Source: Putridiphycobacter sp045107045
GTDB taxonomy: Bacteria > Bacteroidota > Bacteroidia > Flavobacteriales_D > Crocinitomicaceae
NCBI GenBank assembly: GCA_045107045.1
Contig: JBGCFR010000055.1
Span: forward strand, 1-64,000
Direction: 5' to 3'
Length of the DNA: 64,000 nucleotides
Shown here: piece by piece, positions 31,327 through 40,281 of the stretch
How the letters are laid out: every line of letters starts with the position of its first letter
Position numbering within the stretch: the first letter of the stretch is position 1
Position numbers and translations under genes: made by a program
Notes under the pieces: model-generated
The model's database searches: none
The model's input: the letters and a program-made list of their open reading frames with translations, nothing else
What the model was told of the DNA's origin: nothing

Positions 31327-32595
31327 ATGTTAGAAATAACGAAAATAAGAGAGAATAAGGCAGCCATAATTGAGGCATTAAATGTTCGTAATATTGATGC
31401 TACTCATGATATCAATAAGCTACTTGAGTTAGACACAGCCTGGCGCAATGCCAAGTCAGAATTAGAAACTTTAGCATCAGAATCTAACAAGATTGCTAAG
31501 GAGATTGGAGAATTATTTAAATCTGGCAATAAAGAAGCCGCAATTGTTGCAAAAACTCGAGCATCTGAAACCAAAGCAAAAGAACCAGAACTAAAAGAAA
31601 AAGTTAGTAGATTGTTCGAGGAAATTACGAGTATCCTCTACCTTTTACCAAATATTCCAAATCCTATTGTTCCCAAAGGAAATGCTGATACTGATAATGT
31701 CATTGAATCTGAATATGGGACAATACCATCATTGCATGCTCAAGCAATACCACATTGGGAACTCGCCAAAAAATATAATATCATTGATTTTGAATTAGGT
31801 GTAAAAGTAACAGGGGCTGGTTTTCCGTTTTATATTGGTAAGGGAGCTCGTTTACAACGTTCTCTGATTAATTTCTTTCTCGACGAAGCAAGAGATGCTG
31901 GATATAAAGAAGTAATTCCACCTTTTGTCGTAAATGAAGCTAGTGGAATAGGCACTGGACAGCTGCCAGATAAAGAAGGGCAGATGTATCATAGTCCTAC
32001 AGATGATCTTTATTTAATTCCTACAGGTGAAATTCCTTTGACTAATATTTTTCGTGACGTCATTGTGAAGGAAGAAGAGTTTCCGATTAAATTAACTGGA
32101 TATACGCCTTGCTTCAGAAGAGAAGCTGGTTCATATGGCAGTGATGTGCGAGGTTTGAATCGATTGCATCAATTCGATAAAGTAGAAATTGTGCGTGTAG
32201 AACATCCTGATAGATCTTATGACGCTTTAAACGAGATGGTAAATTATGTTGAAGGCTTATTAAGAAAATTAGAATTACCATATCGCAAACTACGTTTATG
32301 TGGAGGAGATTTAGGATTTACGGCAGCTTTAACTTATGATTTAGAAGTTTATTCAGTTGCACAAGAAAAATGGTTAGAGGTTAGTTCAATCTCAAATTTT
32401 GAAACCTATCAATCAAATCGTTTAAAATTAAGATATAAAAATAGCGAAAAGAAAAGTGTTTTAGCGCATACCTTAAACGGTAGTGCATTGGCATTGCCTC
32501 GTATCTTAGCCGCTATTTTGGAAAATAACCAAACAGAATCAGGGGTTAATATTCCAAAAATATTAGTACCTTATACAGGTTTTGAAAAAATATAA
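31327..32595 (+). CDS. serS: Seryl-tRNA synthetase
   Basis: A class II synthetase that charges tRNA-Ser and tRNA-Sec. The 422-residue protein has the N-terminal coiled-coil arm (about 25-110), motif 2 FRREAGSYGSDVRGLNRLHQ, and motif 3 LNGSALALPRILAAILEN. All class II motifs are present. A lipoprotein gene begins three bases after the stop, so the downstream genes are likely on the same message. Confidence 0.97.
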   Translation: MLEITKIRENKAAIIEALNVRNIDATHDINKLLELDTAWRNAKSELETLASESNKIAKEIGELFKSGNKEAAIVAKTRASETKAKEPELKEKVSRLFEEITSILYLLPNIPNPIVPKGNADTDNVIESEYGTIPSLHAQAIPHWELAKKYNIIDFELGVKVTGAGFPFYIGKGARLQRSLINFFLDEARDAGYKEVIPPFVVNEASGIGTGQLPDKEGQMYHSPTDDLYLIPTGEIPLTNIFRDVIVKEEEFPIKLTGYTPCFRREAGSYGSDVRGLNRLHQFDKVEIVRVEHPDRSYDALNEMVNYVEGLLRKLELPYRKLRLCGGDLGFTAALTYDLEVYSVAQEKWLEVSSISNFETYQSNRLKLRYKNSEKKSVLAHTLNGSALALPRILAAILENNQTESGVNIPKILVPYTGFEKI

Positions 32596-32598
32596 AAG

Positions 32599-33147
32599 AT
32601 GAAAAGAATTGCAACCATATTATTTTTAGGCCTCATTTTTGCAGCCTGTAATCCTGAAAAGAAATATGCGTCAGAAATAGCTACAATTAAAACTTATGAA
32701 AAGTCACTTGATAGTTTAGGAGAGGTATATTTGGCAGTTAAATTTGATAGTTTGATAATGATCCAAAAACAGGCTCAAGATTATGAAAAGAGTATCAAAA
32801 CTTATTATATGGCAGATACAATTTCGCAAGATTTAGCTAGTAAATTGCAGTATATAAAATCTGTCAGAAAATCATTGACCAACATTAATGTTAAGAAAGT
32901 GAGTATTGGGAAAGAATTATTTGCTTTAAAAACCCAATTCGATAATTTAAAAACTGATATCATTGCAGGTGTATTTAGTGCGGAGCAAGTGACTAATTAT
33001 ATTGCAGAGGAAAAACAAGCCTATCAAGCATTAAGCTTAACTATTTCCACTTTAGTAAATAATGAAGCTAAACAATTGAAAGATTTTAAATACGCATACC
33101 CTACTGTTTCGGAGTATGTTGAAATAATAAAACCAAAAGAAGATTAA
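32599..33147 (+). CDS. Putative lipoprotein, helical, unknown function
   Basis: A 182-residue protein with signal peptide and lipobox LIFAACN (cysteine near residue 16). The mature part is rich in Lys, Gln and Leu and appears entirely helical, possibly coiled-coil. It sits between serS and the TPR protein gene, and its stop TAA shares a base with the likely ATT start of the latter. No family recognised. Confidence 0.7.
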   Translation: MKRIATILFLGLIFAACNPEKKYASEIATIKTYEKSLDSLGEVYLAVKFDSLIMIQKQAQDYEKSIKTYYMADTISQDLASKLQYIKSVRKSLTNINVKKVSIGKELFALKTQFDNLKTDIIAGVFSAEQVTNYIAEEKQAYQALSLTISTLVNNEAKQLKDFKYAYPTVSEYVEIIKPKED

Positions 33148-34972
33148 AAATAAAACAACCATATTAATACTTGTTTTTTGGATTGCTTTTCTTAGCCAAT
33201 TTCAGTTGAGTTACGCACAACCATCAAATAATGATAACTCTAAATTAGCTGCCCATTATTATAATAAGGGAGAGTTTTCAAAAGCTGAGGAGTATTATGG
33301 TAAGCTATATAAAAAGTATAAAACAAAGCATTACTTTGAACGGTATTTTGATTGTTTAGTATTTCAGGATAAATTTAATGAGGCTGAGAAATCAGTTGAA
33401 AAGCAAATCAAATCGAACCAATATGAGCTAAGTTACAAGTTTAAGCTTGCTGAGGTCTATAAAAAAACGGATAGAGAGGAAGAAGCGGATCAATTATACC
33501 AAAAGTTAATTGATGATTTATCCCCTGTGCAAAGCCAAGTGCAATATCTTGGCAGATACTTTTCAGGAATTGGAGCTTATGATAATGCCTTAAAAACCTA
33601 TGAAAAAGGGAAAAAGATAAATAAAAGTGGTTACCAATTTAATCTAGAAGTTGCTGAACTCTATGCTTTGATAAATAAACCTTTACAAATGATTGAGTCA
33701 TACCTTGATCTTTTAGAATATAGTTCTGGTTACCTGAAATCGGTTCAATCTTACTTGACCAGACAAATTGAGTTTGATACTGATACTGAAAAAGTGGAAA
33801 TCCTAAGACAAACATTATTAAAACGTGCTCAATCTAATCCAAGCAAAACATTTTACAATGAAATGTTGATATGGTATTATACGCAAAAAGAGGAATACAC
33901 AGGAGCCATTATTCAAGCAAAAGCACTAGATAATAAATTAAAGACAAGGGGTAAGTATACTTTTGAAATAGGCGAGGTTTGTCAATCTAATAAGTCCTAT
34001 AATAAAGCGATAGCTGCTTATGAATATGTCAAAGAATTTGGCGAGAATTCGCCCTTCTACGGTCTTGCATCTCAAAATTTATTAGAAGTAAGTTTTTTGC
34101 AGGTTACTAAAGCAGGAACATTTGAGTCGTCAGAAGTACAATCAGTTGCAACTGAATTTGAATCTGAGATAAAAAGACTAGGTGTGAGTGGGAGCACGGT
34201 TATAACCATGGAGCGGTTAGCCAAAATATATGCCTATTATTTAAACGATCATCAAAATGCAATTCGCGTTCTTAAGGAAGCGTTGGTAGTTGCCTCAACG
34301 CCATTAGATAGGGCAAGGGTAAAAGTGCTTTTAGGGGATGTGCTTGTGACGGCTAACAAAATATGGGATGCCTCTATTTTGTATATGCAGGTTGCTAATG
34401 ATTTTGAGGATGATAAAGTAGGGCACGAAGCTAAGTATAAGAACGCTAAAGTGTTCTACTATGATGGCGAATTCGAGTATGCAAAGGCTCAATTAGATGT
34501 ACTAAAGGCATCAACAACTAAGTTGATTGCTAATGATGCCATGCAATTGTCTTTGCTTTTGCAAGATAATTTGGGTATTGATACAACTGAAGCACCAGTG
34601 CAATTATTTGCAAATGCAGATTTATTATTGCAACAGAATAAATTTTCCGAAGCCATTATGGTTTTGGATTCTATTCAAGAAAAATATCCTTTTCATAGTT
34701 TAGCTGACGAGATTTTATTTCAAAAAGGATTAATTTATAGCAAGCAGAATAAGTGGGAAGACGCTGTCATCTTTTTTGAGGAAGTAGCTAATACTTATTC
34801 TTTTGATATTTTAGCAGATGACGCGATTTTTAAACTAGCAGAAATTTACGATTATCAATTAAATGATTCTGAAAAGGCAGCAGAAATGTATAAAAAGATC
34901 CTTTTTGAATTCTCAGGCAGTTTATTTACCGCTGTTTCTAGAGAAAGATACCGGGCCTTAAAAGTGATTTAA
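33143..34972 (+). CDS. Secreted TPR-repeat protein with probable ATT start
   Basis: A protein of about 609 residues built from tetratricopeptide repeats (for example AHYYNKGEFSKAEEYYGKLY, AIMVLDSIQEKYPFHSLADE). The first ATG/GTG/TTG in frame is the TTG at 33206, which would cut away a good signal peptide. Reading from the ATT at 33143 gives MKNKTTILILVFWIAFLSQF and then QLSYAQP, a proper signal sequence, and the ATT overlaps the upstream stop as ATTAA. The role is probably in the periplasm or outer membrane, as a scaffold. A sequencing error turning ATG into ATT is the alternative. Confidence 0.75.
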   Translation: MKNKTTILILVFWIAFLSQFQLSYAQPSNNDNSKLAAHYYNKGEFSKAEEYYGKLYKKYKTKHYFERYFDCLVFQDKFNEAEKSVEKQIKSNQYELSYKFKLAEVYKKTDREEEADQLYQKLIDDLSPVQSQVQYLGRYFSGIGAYDNALKTYEKGKKINKSGYQFNLEVAELYALINKPLQMIESYLDLLEYSSGYLKSVQSYLTRQIEFDTDTEKVEILRQTLLKRAQSNPSKTFYNEMLIWYYTQKEEYTGAIIQAKALDNKLKTRGKYTFEIGEVCQSNKSYNKAIAAYEYVKEFGENSPFYGLASQNLLEVSFLQVTKAGTFESSEVQSVATEFESEIKRLGVSGSTVITMERLAKIYAYYLNDHQNAIRVLKEALVVASTPLDRARVKVLLGDVLVTANKIWDASILYMQVANDFEDDKVGHEAKYKNAKVFYYDGEFEYAKAQLDVLKASTTKLIANDAMQLSLLLQDNLGIDTTEAPVQLFANADLLLQQNKFSEAIMVLDSIQEKYPFHSLADEILFQKGLIYSKQNKWEDAVIFFEEVANTYSFDILADDAIFKLAEIYDYQLNDSEKAAEMYKKILFEFSGSLFTAVSRERYRALKVI

Positions 34973-34976
34973 AATT

Positions 34977-35297
34977 ATGAATATTATTTATAACGTAACA
35001 GTTAGTATCGATCATGACGTACATGATGATTGGTTAGATTGGATGAAAAACAGCCATATACCTGATGTTTTAGATACAGGATTCTTTTTGGAAGCTAAAT
35101 TGTCTAAAATCCTTGCAGAGGAATCTGGAGGTCTTTCATATTCAATACAATATTTATGTGAAAGTGAATCTAAACTTAAAGAGTATCAGAATGCTCACGC
35201 CACTGGTTTGCAACAAGCTCATAATTCTAGGTATACTGGAAAATTTGCTGCCTTCAGGACTTTGTTGAGGGTTGAAAAAAGTTTTATTCCGAAGTAA
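34977..35297 (+). CDS. DUF4286 family protein
   Basis: A 106-residue soluble protein with the DUF4286 pattern: IIYNVTVSIDHDVHDDWLDWM at the start and HIPDVLDTGFFLEAKLSKIL next. The fold is probably ferredoxin-like (inference). Function unknown. It is placed four bases after the TPR gene and three before rsmA, so it is part of this operon. Confidence 0.85.
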   Translation: MNIIYNVTVSIDHDVHDDWLDWMKNSHIPDVLDTGFFLEAKLSKILAEESGGLSYSIQYLCESESKLKEYQNAHATGLQQAHNSRYTGKFAAFRTLLRVEKSFIPK

Positions 35298-35300
35298 TAA

Positions 35301-36080
35301 ATGTACGTAAAGCCAAAAAAGCATTTAGGTCAGCATTTCTTGAAAGACACTTCAGTCTGTCAAAAAATGGTTGGCGCTGTGCCAAAATTTGATTCTCAGG
35401 TTTCGGTATTAGAAGTTGGGCCAGGTACAGGAGCGCTTACTCAGTTTTTATTGAAAAGGACTGACTTTGATGTGCAAGTTATTGAACTCGACGAGGAATC
35501 GGTTAAGTATTTAGAAATTCATTTTAATCAACTTGAAGGTAAAATACATTATCTCGATTTTTTAAAAACGGATTTGCCACTATTAATGGGTAAGGACCCA
35601 TTTTTGGTTCTTGGTAATTTTCCGTATAATATTTCATCACAAATATTATTTAAAGTTTTAGATCATAAAGAACAAATACCAATAGTAGTTGGTATGTTTC
35701 AAAAAGAAGTTGCAGAACGCATAGCAAAACCGCCTGGTTCTAAACAGTATGGTATTATTAGTGTATTATTGCAAGCCTTTTATGATATTGAGTACTTGTT
35801 TACTGTAAATGAAGATGTATTTGATCCACCACCAAAAGTTAAATCGGGTGTTATTAAGCTCACCAGGAATAATGTGAAAAGTTTGAAATGTGACGAAAAA
35901 CTTTTTAAAAGAGTTGTTAAAACTGCATTTCAACAAAGGCGTAAAACGATTAGAAATTCAATTAAATCTTTGTTGCATGAAAAGGTGGACAAAAGTTTGC
36001 CAATTTTTTCCGAGCGGCCTGAACAATTATCTGTTAATGAATTTGTAGAATTAACCCTCTTGTTGATGGTTACAGATTAG
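35301..36080 (+). CDS. rsmA: 16S rRNA dimethyladenosine transferase RsmA (KsgA)
   Basis: RsmA dimethylates two adjacent adenosines near the 3' end of 16S rRNA and acts as a late check in small-subunit assembly. The 259-residue protein has KKHLGQHFLKD, the SAM motif LEVGPGTGALT, and the catalytic NFPYNISSQI. It is the last gene of the serS-lipoprotein-TPR-DUF4286 run. Confidence 0.97.
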   Translation: MYVKPKKHLGQHFLKDTSVCQKMVGAVPKFDSQVSVLEVGPGTGALTQFLLKRTDFDVQVIELDEESVKYLEIHFNQLEGKIHYLDFLKTDLPLLMGKDPFLVLGNFPYNISSQILFKVLDHKEQIPIVVGMFQKEVAERIAKPPGSKQYGIISVLLQAFYDIEYLFTVNEDVFDPPPKVKSGVIKLTRNNVKSLKCDEKLFKRVVKTAFQQRRKTIRNSIKSLLHEKVDKSLPIFSERPEQLSVNEFVELTLLLMVTD

Positions 36081-36091
36081 TTTTTTTTTTA

Positions 36092-36099
36092 TACATTTG
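36092..36099 (+). promoter_or_regulatory. -7 box before the first DUF6089 gene
   Basis: TACATTTG matches TAnnTTTG. It overlaps the TTG at 36097, which rules that codon out as the start and favours the ATG at 36112. Confidence 0.5.
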
Positions 36100-36111
36100 A
36101 TTTCAATTTTG

Positions 36112-37059
36112 ATGGAAAAAGCTGTAAAAAGTATGTTTAAAATTTTTGCATTGTTCCTTGTACTATTGGTGTCTGGCATTCAGGGTAATGCTCAGACATG
36201 GAAATACATGAGACAGGAATTTCAATTTGGCCTTGGTGCTTCAAGTTTTTTTGGAGAATTAGGTGGTGCAAAAGGAGATGCTAAACATGATACTAGAGAT
36301 ATAAGATTTTCAGCAACTAGACCAGCTATTAGTTTAGGGTATAAGTATATGTTGATACCTGCCGTATCGATAAAGGCAGCCTTTAATTCAGCTATCTTGT
36401 CAGGAGATGATGCTTCAACAAAAAATTTGGTTAGACAGAATAGGAATTTAAGTTTTAAAGCACCAGTCTGGGGAGCAGATCTTATGGTTGAAGTGTATCC
36501 ATTTTCTGAACAGATTACTCGTCGATATAAAATACGTGGTGTTGGCGGAAAAAGCTCTTTTTCTGTTTCACCATATGTTAGTGTAGGAATAGGAGTTGTA
36601 GGTTTTCAACCAAAAGCAAAGCTAAATGGTGAATGGTTTAAATTACAACCTCTTGGAACCGAAGGGCAAGGCTTAGGAGGAAGACCGGATAAATATAAAA
36701 GATATACTTATACAATACCTTTAGCAATTGGAGCAAAATATTTAATTGATCGAAACTGGAGCGTTGGTTTTGAATTGTCAGTGAGATACACGGGGAGTGA
36801 CTATATTGATGATGTTAGTACATCTTATTATTCAAATGATGAGATTGTTGCAGCTTATGGTTCGGAAGCGGGTCAATTAGCAGATCGAGGTTTAGGCCTA
36901 GACCCTACAAGTAAAGAAACTGGTGTAATCAACCTTCCTGGAGGAGGTAAAAACTATTTGCAAAGAGGTGATCCAAATTGGAATGACGCATATTCTTATG
37001 CAATATTTTCAGTTCACTACCGTATTAGAAAAGGAACAAAATATATTCCTAAATTCTAA
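36112..37059 (+). CDS. DUF6089-type outer-membrane beta-barrel protein (1)
   Basis: A protein of about 315 residues with a signal peptide (core MFKIFALFLVLLVSGIQGNAQ). The mature part opens FQFGLGASSFFGELGGAKGD, typical of DUF6089 proteins, and continues with alternating strands such as FSVSPYVSVGIGVVGFQPKA. It would form a small barrel in the outer membrane. The start may be 36112 or the ATG at 36133. A paralogue follows six bases downstream. DUF6089 has no proven function that I know. Confidence 0.75.
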   Translation: MEKAVKSMFKIFALFLVLLVSGIQGNAQTWKYMRQEFQFGLGASSFFGELGGAKGDAKHDTRDIRFSATRPAISLGYKYMLIPAVSIKAAFNSAILSGDDASTKNLVRQNRNLSFKAPVWGADLMVEVYPFSEQITRRYKIRGVGGKSSFSVSPYVSVGIGVVGFQPKAKLNGEWFKLQPLGTEGQGLGGRPDKYKRYTYTIPLAIGAKYLIDRNWSVGFELSVRYTGSDYIDDVSTSYYSNDEIVAAYGSEAGQLADRGLGLDPTSKETGVINLPGGGKNYLQRGDPNWNDAYSYAIFSVHYRIRKGTKYIPKF

Positions 37060-37064
37060 ATCGA

Positions 37065-37904
37065 ATGTACAACGTGAAATATCGTATTATTTTTATTTTT
37101 TTACTTTGTTTTAGCTTGAGTTTGAAAGCGCAATCTGATAATTTCAAAAAAGCTTTTGAAATTGGTGTATTTGGAGGTGGAGGTTATTATATTGGCGATC
37201 TTAACCCAACCACACATTTTGTTTATAGTAAGCCAGCATTTGGTGGCATTATTCGTTACAATTTATCGAAACGACATTCATTTAGAATCACTGGAACCTA
37301 TGGAGAGGTGTATGCAAATGACGCAAACTCTTCTGATCCCTGGCAGGTCAATCGGAATTTAAATTTTCAGTCAAAATTGTTTGAGGTTGCTGCGGGTTTT
37401 GAGATTTGTTTGCTGCGCTACGCTATTAATGATATGAAATATAGATTTACACCTTATTTTTTTTACGAAGTAGCTTGGTTGAAAATGAATCCTATGACTA
37501 CAAATTCAAATGGTAACGAGGCTTTGTTAAATGATTTTGGTACAGAAGGACAAGGGACAGAGCTCTCTAGCCAGCGAAATTACTTCCGAAATCAATTTAC
37601 AGTACCTCTAGGTATAGGAATTAAATTCAATATTGTTCGTCGTATTGCTATTTCACTTGAATACGGTATTAGAAAAACATTTACTGATTATATGGATGAT
37701 GTTTCAGGTAACTATGTTGATTTAGCAAGTGTTACAAATTCATTAACCGCTATTGAACTTGCAGACCCTTCTTTAAATAATATTAGCTCTTTACCCGGTA
37801 CCAATAGAGGAAATGCTAACAATAAAGATTGGTATGCTTTTTATGGTGCAATGCTCACTATTAAGCCATGGAAATATAACGTTTGTAGTATGTTTCAACA
37901 ATAA
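37065..37904 (+). CDS. DUF6089-type outer-membrane beta-barrel protein (2)
   Basis: A 279-residue paralogue of the preceding gene, with a signal peptide (IIFIFLLCFSLSLKAQ) and the DUF6089 start FEIGVFGGGGYYIGDLNP. Shared late elements such as YGIRKTFTDYMDDVSG correspond to VRYTGSDYIDDVST in the first copy. The pair is co-transcribed and converges with the DUF420 gene 12 bases away. Confidence 0.8.
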   Translation: MYNVKYRIIFIFLLCFSLSLKAQSDNFKKAFEIGVFGGGGYYIGDLNPTTHFVYSKPAFGGIIRYNLSKRHSFRITGTYGEVYANDANSSDPWQVNRNLNFQSKLFEVAAGFEICLLRYAINDMKYRFTPYFFYEVAWLKMNPMTTNSNGNEALLNDFGTEGQGTELSSQRNYFRNQFTVPLGIGIKFNIVRRIAISLEYGIRKTFTDYMDDVSGNYVDLASVTNSLTAIELADPSLNNISSLPGTNRGNANNKDWYAFYGAMLTIKPWKYNVCSMFQQ

Positions 37905-37916
37905 AGGTTACTCATA

Positions 37917-38510
37917 TTAATAGTATGGTGAGATTAGAAGATAGACAACTACACCTGTAACAGCCACATAGAGCCACAGTGGAAATGTATATCTTGCTAT
38001 TTTTTTATGTCGCTCAAAGTTTCCCGCCCATGCTCGCAAATAAGTAAATAGTACAAACGGAATAACTACTATGCTTAATATAATATGTGTAAAAAGAATA
38101 AAGTAGTAAATATAGGCTGCCGCACCTAATGTATTTCGTTCATCATCACTTAGACTCCCATCTTTATCAAAATCGCCATATAATGTGCTGTCAGATGTAA
38201 TATGATAGACAATGTATCCGATTAGAAATAAAACAGACCCAAGGATGGCAACTTTAATTAATCGTTCATGTAACTGTCTGTTACTATTCTTAATGGCAAC
38301 TATTGCTAAGACTAATAATATAGCTACAATGCCATTTATTGAAGCGTAAATTGGAGGCAAAAAGGTTAAATCGTATCCTTCAATTTTAACTCCAAAAAGG
38401 AAAGCGACAACAATTGGAATGACAATTGACAAGCTTATTGCTAAAAATTTGTATTTTTTTTCTAAGTCAATTGGTTTTGAAAGAGAATCAGGATTATTTT
38501 TTACTTGCAT
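37917..38510 (-). CDS. DUF420 membrane protein of the oxidase operon
   Basis: A 197-residue inner-membrane protein with five hydrophobic segments. The central GYIVYHITSDSTLYGDFDKDGSLSDDE includes an EF-hand-like acidic loop, and the conserved histidines (YHI, FTHIILS, HKKIARYTFPLWLYVAVTG) fit DUF420. The family accompanies cytochrome oxidase and SCO genes; its role in oxidase assembly is inferred from context. It overlaps the SCO gene upstream by 17 bases. Confidence 0.82.
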   Translation of the reverse strand: MQVKNNPDSLSKPIDLEKKYKFLAISLSIVIPIVVAFLFGVKIEGYDLTFLPPIYASINGIVAILLVLAIVAIKNSNRQLHERLIKVAILGSVLFLIGYIVYHITSDSTLYGDFDKDGSLSDDERNTLGAAAYIYYFILFTHIILSIVVIPFVLFTYLRAWAGNFERHKKIARYTFPLWLYVAVTGVVVYLLISPYY

Positions 38511-39177
38511 ACTCTGTTGATAATAGTAATCGAATGTCTTCTTCTAATTGGTTTACAGCTGCCGTGTCAGTGCCCTCATACATTCCTCTTATGTGACCTA
38601 GCCTATCAATTAAAACGAAATGCTCAGAATGTAAGAAACCACCTTCGGCTTCTCTGTCAATATCTGCATTAATCAGGTACTCATCCTTACCAATATCATA
38701 CGTATATTCTGAAGAACCTCTTAGAAAAAACCAATTATCTCTTGTTTCGATTTGATGAAGTTTAATATATTCGTTTAATCTTTCAAGTGTGTCACGCTCA
38801 GGATCAATGGTGTGAGAAAGAATAATCAATTCTTCAATATCTTTTGTGCTATTGTGAAATCTTTTTAAATTTTCGGTCATTATGGGGCATATTGAAGGAC
38901 AATGACTGAAAAAAAAGTCAACAACATAAATTTTTCCTTCTACTGTTTCGTTGTTTATAGGTGTGCCAAGATGTGATGTGAAATAGAAGTTGCCAATTGT
39001 ATGATAAATGGTGTCAGCAGTGAGTGTGCCATTAACTTCGTTTAATTCAATATCTCTGAATCCTAAATGTGGCAGTGTTTTTTGATGGCCATTTGATGTA
39101 TCTGACGAACAGCTTTGAAAGGTAATTGCTACAATTACAAATAGCGAGTAAATATACTTAGCGTCGATTTTCATCAA
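38494..39177 (-). CDS. SCO1/SenC family lipoprotein
   Basis: A 227-residue SCO protein with a lipobox (TFQSCSS), so it is anchored outside the cytoplasm. The copper ligands are complete: CPSIC in FFFSHCPSICPIM and the histidine in GGFLHSEHFVLIDRLGHIRG. As part of the oxidase operon it is likely to deliver copper to CuA. It overlaps the neighbouring genes by about 20 bases on each side, indicating tight coupling. Confidence 0.92.
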   Translation of the reverse strand: MMKIDAKYIYSLFVIVAITFQSCSSDTSNGHQKTLPHLGFRDIELNEVNGTLTADTIYHTIGNFYFTSHLGTPINNETVEGKIYVVDFFFSHCPSICPIMTENLKRFHNSTKDIEELIILSHTIDPERDTLERLNEYIKLHQIETRDNWFFLRGSSEYTYDIGKDEYLINADIDREAEGGFLHSEHFVLIDRLGHIRGMYEGTDTAAVNQLEEDIRLLLSTEYASKK

Positions 39178-39868
39178 ATTCTACTTTTTTCAATATTTTT
39201 AATAGATCGAAGAAATTACGGATATCTGAATCCCTTTTTGCGCCAGTAAAGCCTCGTATGTGTTTTTTACGATCAACCAACAGTAAGGAGTTTACAAAAG
39301 CATAACGCCCGATCTCATAATTTGATTCGGTGGCAGGTAATTTCATAAAGTTCGACCCATTATAATCGAATGAAAATATTTGTCTTGGATCTCCTATTAA
39401 TACTTGCCAGATACTGGTGTCTTGACCAATCACTGAAAGTGCTTCTTTTAATTTAGAGGATGGATTACTTATAGAATTACCATTTTCATCTGTTAGAATA
39501 GAATAAAACTTTACATTATTGTAATTGTCTTTATTCTTTTTTACTTTTTCGTAAAATAATTCATTGAAATGATAGAAATATAAGCCGCAAGTATCAGGAC
39601 ATCCATTTTGAACGGTGGAGAAAATCAAAAATTGATTTACAGTAGTTTGTTCATCCACAATCTGCCCAGTTGTCGTTTTAAAGCTAAAGGCAGGAATTTT
39701 ATAAGGAATAGTATCAAATTCACCATCAGTCCTTTTCACCATTTCTTGATGGCCCAAGTATGGCAGTTCAATGAACTTATTATTGAGAGTTTTAGCGAAG
39801 AAATAAATTAATAAGCCCGGACCAAAAAGTACGAGAATCATTAATCCTAGTCTCTTAAGTCCGGGCAT
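39158..39868 (-). CDS. SCO-like protein lacking the copper-binding histidine
   Basis: A 236-residue protein with one N-terminal membrane helix and a thioredoxin-like domain resembling SCO. The CxxxC is kept (C90 and C94, in QNGCPDTCGLYF), but the position of the distal SCO histidine is occupied by a non-ligand (YAFVNSLLLVDRKKHIRG; compare HSEHFVLID in the next gene). It may therefore act as a thiol reductase and not as a copper donor (inference). It sits between subunit IV and the complete SCO. Confidence 0.75.
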   Translation of the reverse strand: MPGLKRLGLMILVLFGPGLLIYFFAKTLNNKFIELPYLGHQEMVKRTDGEFDTIPYKIPAFSFKTTTGQIVDEQTTVNQFLIFSTVQNGCPDTCGLYFYHFNELFYEKVKKNKDNYNNVKFYSILTDENGNSISNPSSKLKEALSVIGQDTSIWQVLIGDPRQIFSFDYNGSNFMKLPATESNYEIGRYAFVNSLLLVDRKKHIRGFTGAKRDSDIRNFFDLLKILKKVEFDENRR

Positions 39869-39885
39869 AAATTAAATATTATGTT

Positions 39886-40263
39886 TTATGTTCGAAATGT
39901 ATTCCAAATATCTGCAAGCGCTGACGCTTCGTAAGATAAGTGAAAAATCAAATACAATATGAAAATAATGTATGGTGCCAAAATCATGTATTTAAAAGCT
40001 CTTCTTTCGTCTCCTAAATGCATGAATATCATCACAATATATCCAGCCTTAACTAGCGTTAGAATAATGTAAGACCACTTGATGATTGACCAAGTAAGCC
40101 CGCTAACATGTTGTTTTGGCCAGGTAATTCCTACGCCTACTTCTAGTATTGTAATAATAGAAAGTATTGCAGTTACTACCCAAATCTTTTTTCTTATTTT
40201 TTTTCCGTCTTCTTCGCTATGGTGTCCATCCAAAGAATATTCGATAATGTCGTCTCTAACCAT
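39886..40263 (-). CDS. Cytochrome c oxidase subunit IV family protein
   Basis: A 125-residue membrane protein with three hydrophobic segments, in the pattern of caa3-type oxidase subunit IV: IWVVTAILSIITILEVGVGI, then VKAGYIVMIFMHLGDERRAFKYMI. The latter, with KAxxxxxxFMHL, is the family signature. It is a small structural subunit of the terminal oxidase. It lies between subunit III and the SCO-like gene. Confidence 0.88.
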   Translation of the reverse strand: MVRDDIIEYSLDGHHSEEDGKKIRKKIWVVTAILSIITILEVGVGITWPKQHVSGLTWSIIKWSYIILTLVKAGYIVMIFMHLGDERRAFKYMILAPYIIFILYLIFHLSYEASALADIWNTFRT

Positions 40264-40281
40264 TTTGTAATATGTTAAAAG

